DNA from: Planctomycetota bacterium
GTDB lineage: Bacteria > Planctomycetota > MHYJ01 > WSZJ01 > JACPWG01
NCBI GenBank assembly: GCA_016197205.1
Contig: JACPWG010000066.1
Span: forward strand, 41,221-105,220
Direction of reading: 5' to 3'
Length of the DNA stretch: 64,000 nt
Positions within the stretch are counted from its first letter, which is position 1; each line of letters opens with the position of its first letter. A model generated the notes under the pieces. The model saw only the letters and a program-made list of their open reading frames with translations. It did not search any database and was not told the origin of the DNA. Positions 61,524-64,000 of this stretch are shown piece by piece. The position numbers were made by a program, and so were the translations under genes.

Positions 61524-63701
61524 ATGTTCACTACGCTGTCCTTCCTCAACCCCGCCTTCCTCACCGGCCTGGCCGCCGCCGCCGTGCCGGTGCTCTTGCA
61601 CCTCGTCTACCGCCGCAAGGCCAAGATCGTCCTCTTCCCGGATCTCCGCTTCCTGAAGCAGATCGACCAGCGCATCTCCCGCCGGCATCGCATCGAAGAG
61701 TGGCTCCTCCTCGCGCTGCGCATGGGCGTCCTGAGCCTGCTGGCGATCGCCCTCGCCAAACCGCTCTGGAGGCCCGAGAGCCCTTCCCGTGGGCCCGGCC
61801 CCAGCACCGCCGCGATCCTCATTCTCGATGACTCCTACAGCATGGAGTTCGTCCGCGCCGGAGTATCCTCCTTCGATCGCGCCCGCAAGGGCGCGCTCGA
61901 TGCCCTCTCCCTCCTACGCCCAGCCGACCAGGTGGCGATTCTGCCGCTCAACCGCCTCCCGGCACCGGGCGAGGGGCTGCTCTCCGCGGACCCCGTGGCC
62001 GCCCGTGAGGCACTCGCAGCCGCTGAGCCCTCGCAGGGAACCACCCCCCTCGCTCCCGCGCTTGGCCTGGCCTGCGAGCTCCTCGCTTCCTCGACCACGA
62101 CGTACCGCGACATCTACTTTTTCACGGACCTGCAACGAACCGCTTGGGAGCCCGTACTGGCCGGCGAAGAGTGGCGCAAGCGACTCGCTGACTACGGCTT
62201 CTTCCTCGTCGATGCGGGCGCACCCGAAGGCCCCAATCTCGCCGTGACCTCGGCCGAGGTGGCCACGGCCCACCAGATTCGTGGCGTCCCAGGCCGCATC
62301 GCCGTGACCGTCTCCAACCCGGGAACCATCGAGGCGGCTTCGTCCCTCTCGATTTGGCTCGACGGGAGACGCCTCCAGGACCGGCCGGTCTCGATTCCGC
62401 CCGGCACGTCTCTCCCCTTCGCCTTTTCGCTTCCCTGCGAGGGCCCGGGCTTCCACCACGGCGAGGTCGTTCTCGACGGCGACGCCGTGGAGGCGGACAA
62501 TCACCGGCACTTCGTACTCGAAGTGCGCGACGCCATCCGGGTCCTCATCGCCAACGGCAATCCGTCCTCCGTCCCCCACCTCGACGCGGCCTACTACCTC
62601 TCCCGTGCCCTGCGGCCCGGCGGCGACCGGGAGCAGAGCCCCTCCATCATCGCCACCACCGTGTGCAAACCCGAGGAGCTCGCCGATTACGCCCTCGGCG
62701 ACTTCGCCGTCGTCGTCCTGGCCGAGCTCGCGCACCTGCCGGCCGAACGCGTCGCGGCCATCGCTGACTTCGTGGAACGCGGCGGCGGCCTGCTGACCCT
62801 CTGCGGACCGGGGGCGGACCCCGAGCGGTTAACCCGCTCGCTCGGCGCGCGCGACCGCTTCGGGGGACTCCTCCCCGCCCGCGTCACCGGCACCCGCGGG
62901 GACCCCGCCCGGCGCGACGACTTCGTCTCCCTGCGTGACCTCGAAAACCGCCACCCGATTTTCGCCCCCCTCCTCCGCGCCGACCCGCCGATCGATCTCG
63001 GCTCCGCGCGCTTCTACGCGACCGCCATCCTGGAAACCCCTTCCGACTCCGGTGTAGCCGCGGTGCTCGCTCGCTTCGACCATGGCGACCCCGCGCTCGT
63101 CGAGAAACGCTACGGTGCCGGCCGGTCGATCCTTTTCGCCGCCCCGGCCGGCATCTCCTGGTCCAACTTTCCCCTCAAGATCGGTTATCTCCCCTTTCTG
63201 CACAACCTCGTCTACTACCTGAGTGGCGCCGAGCGCGCCGGCGAAGACCATCGCGTCGGACAAGCCCTGCGGCTTGTCTACCCGGAGAAACTGCCCGTGA
63301 AGCGGGTTTCCCTCACCCCCCCGGGCGGTGAGCCCGTCTCCCGCACGCCGGAAAAGGACGGCACCGGCCGAAGGGTCGGCTTCCACGCCTTTGCGGTAGC
63401 CGGCGCCTATGGTCTCTCAGAGGAACTGGAGGACGTGCAGCGCGAGACCCTCCTTGCCGTGAATGTCGACACGGCCGAGAGCGACCTCAGGCGCGCCGAT
63501 CCGAAGGAAGTCGGTCGATGGTTCGGCTCCTCCCGCTTTGTCTACGTTCCGTCCTGCGACGAGGTCGCCGCCGCCGTTACCCGGCGCCGGCACGGACTCG
63601 AGTTATGGGCGGCCGTGCTCTTGCTTGCGCTCGGGCTCCTGCTCTTCGAAGGCTACTACGCCAATCGCATCGCCTTTGGAGCGGGTCCGGAGCGACGGTA
63701 G
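61524..63701 (+). CDS. BatA/VWA-type membrane protein
   Basis: 725 aa from ATG 61524, where the conserved N-terminus 'MFTTLSFLNPAFLTGLAAAA' begins; the 60 codons upstream lie in repeat DNA. The BatA N-terminal region ('VPVLLHLVYRRKAKIVLFPD', two transmembrane helices) is followed by a VWA domain with MIDAS start 'ILILDDSYSMEF'. A central Rossmann-like region (about 330-440, 'FAVVVLAELAHLPAERVAAI') resembles glutamine-amidotransferase-like parts of related proteins. The C-terminal helix 'WAAVLLLALGLLLFEGYYAN' anchors it. With DUF4159, MoxR and DUF58 it completes the conserved MoxR/VWA system, whose exact role is still unclear. Confidence 0.9.
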   Translation: MFTTLSFLNPAFLTGLAAAAVPVLLHLVYRRKAKIVLFPDLRFLKQIDQRISRRHRIEEWLLLALRMGVLSLLAIALAKPLWRPESPSRGPGPSTAAILILDDSYSMEFVRAGVSSFDRARKGALDALSLLRPADQVAILPLNRLPAPGEGLLSADPVAAREALAAAEPSQGTTPLAPALGLACELLASSTTTYRDIYFFTDLQRTAWEPVLAGEEWRKRLADYGFFLVDAGAPEGPNLAVTSAEVATAHQIRGVPGRIAVTVSNPGTIEAASSLSIWLDGRRLQDRPVSIPPGTSLPFAFSLPCEGPGFHHGEVVLDGDAVEADNHRHFVLEVRDAIRVLIANGNPSSVPHLDAAYYLSRALRPGGDREQSPSIIATTVCKPEELADYALGDFAVVVLAELAHLPAERVAAIADFVERGGGLLTLCGPGADPERLTRSLGARDRFGGLLPARVTGTRGDPARRDDFVSLRDLENRHPIFAPLLRADPPIDLGSARFYATAILETPSDSGVAAVLARFDHGDPALVEKRYGAGRSILFAAPAGISWSNFPLKIGYLPFLHNLVYYLSGAERAGEDHRVGQALRLVYPEKLPVKRVSLTPPGGEPVSRTPEKDGTGRRVGFHAFAVAGAYGLSEELEDVQRETLLAVNVDTAESDLRRADPKEVGRWFGSSRFVYVPSCDEVAAAVTRRRHGLELWAAVLLLALGLLLFEGYYANRIAFGAGPERR

Positions 63702-64000
63702 GCCCATCCCTAACGCGGCAGGTGGCCGCAACCAAAGCCCGCTGGCGAATGACCAAGCTCCAATGACCAATGACCAATCAATCACGAAGCCCGAATGACC
63801 ATACTGAACCTGTGACCGGCGTCAGGGCCGCGGCACCGTCATCCCTCTGCGCTGCTGGATGGAAAGCCCTTGGACCCCTACCGGTGAACTTCTTGAAAGC
63901 GTCTCCAGATTCGCAGGCGACGAAACCACAAAGACTCGAAGTCACTAAGACCACAAAGGCGCTTTTCGGCCGAGCCAAACTCGCCCCCCTCAGTGACGGT
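63702..64000. other. 299-bp end region with text-like repeats
   Basis: Holds an inverted copy of the GCGGC..CGCAACCAAAG motif (63711-63737), a CCAATGACCAATGACCAATCA stretch near 63755-63780 and GAAACCACAAAGACTCGAAG near 63921-63940. No gene recognised up to the window edge. Confidence 0.5.

Overview
This is a GC-rich window (roughly two thirds G+C by eye) of bacterial genomic DNA with about 30 genes, nearly all on the + strand, separated by repeat-filled spacers. The gene content points to a Planctomycetota-like bacterium, although nothing here fixes the taxonomy. The supporting features are a DUF4159 / MoxR / DUF58 / BatA cluster, several very large Ser/Thr kinases carrying WD40, TPR or 2TM modules, an ECF sigma factor beside a zf-HC2 anti-sigma-like protein, four FHA proteins, and many dispersed palindromes and text-like AT hairpins between genes. 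No rRNA, tRNA, CRISPR array, phage gene or intact transposase was seen.

Layout. 1-9.1 kb: the 3' part of a giant exported multi-domain (FN3/Ig-like) protein ending in a HELGH metalloprotease-like domain. 9.1-10.35 kb: a HEAT-like exported protein with a C-terminal membrane anchor. 10.4-11.9 kb: non-coding, with inverted repeats. 11.9-16.3 kb: a degenerate receiver/GAF/GGDEF protein divergent from aroB, then dprA. 16.3-22.2 kb: an FHA-GAF-sigma54 activator followed by a sigma54-type promoter and a kinase with two 2TM domains. 22.7-25.9 kb: an FN3-type membrane protein, an ECF sigma factor and its anti-sigma-like partner. 26.7-33.2 kb: a TerB-kinase-TPR-WD40 protein, an EF-hand protein and an archaemetzincin-like protease. 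33.3-38.3 kb: yebC, a small FHA protein, pdxA, a Tat-exported phosphoesterase, a coiled-coil protein and an HDAC-family hydrolase. 38.6-44.6 kb: a zinc-ribbon/HEAT membrane protein, a TPR kinase and a glycerate kinase. 44.9-49.1 kb: an amidase, an FHA-GAF-HD-GYP protein and a lipoprotein aminopeptidase. 49.7-51.2 kb: a minus-strand kinase broken at a G8 tract. 52.4-56.0 kb: a YfhO-like membrane protein and a PDZ/thioredoxin-like protein with two tandem in-frame TGA codons. 56.6-63.7 kb: DUF4159, FHA-MoxR, DUF58 and BatA/VWA genes.

The strongest candidate for something new is 55089-55967. Two adjacent TGA codons sit where a thioredoxin fold would carry its CxxC motif. The reading frame continues into the cis-proline half of the fold, and a 9-bp stem with a GTT loop lies at bacterial-SECIS distance downstream. 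This suggests a vicinal Sec-Sec selenoprotein. Other notable points are the sigma54 activator / dyad / promoter / kinase arrangement, a probable CTG start for glycerate kinase, a kinase frameshifted at a homopolymer, and MITE-like elements with 17-bp terminal inverted repeats.

The window is dominated by phospho-signalling: four Ser/Thr kinases, four FHA phosphothreonine readers, one sigma54 activator, one ECF sigma/anti-sigma pair and two proteins from the cyclic-di-GMP superfamilies. Housekeeping enzymes (AroB, DprA, YebC, PdxA, GlxK) are scattered among them.
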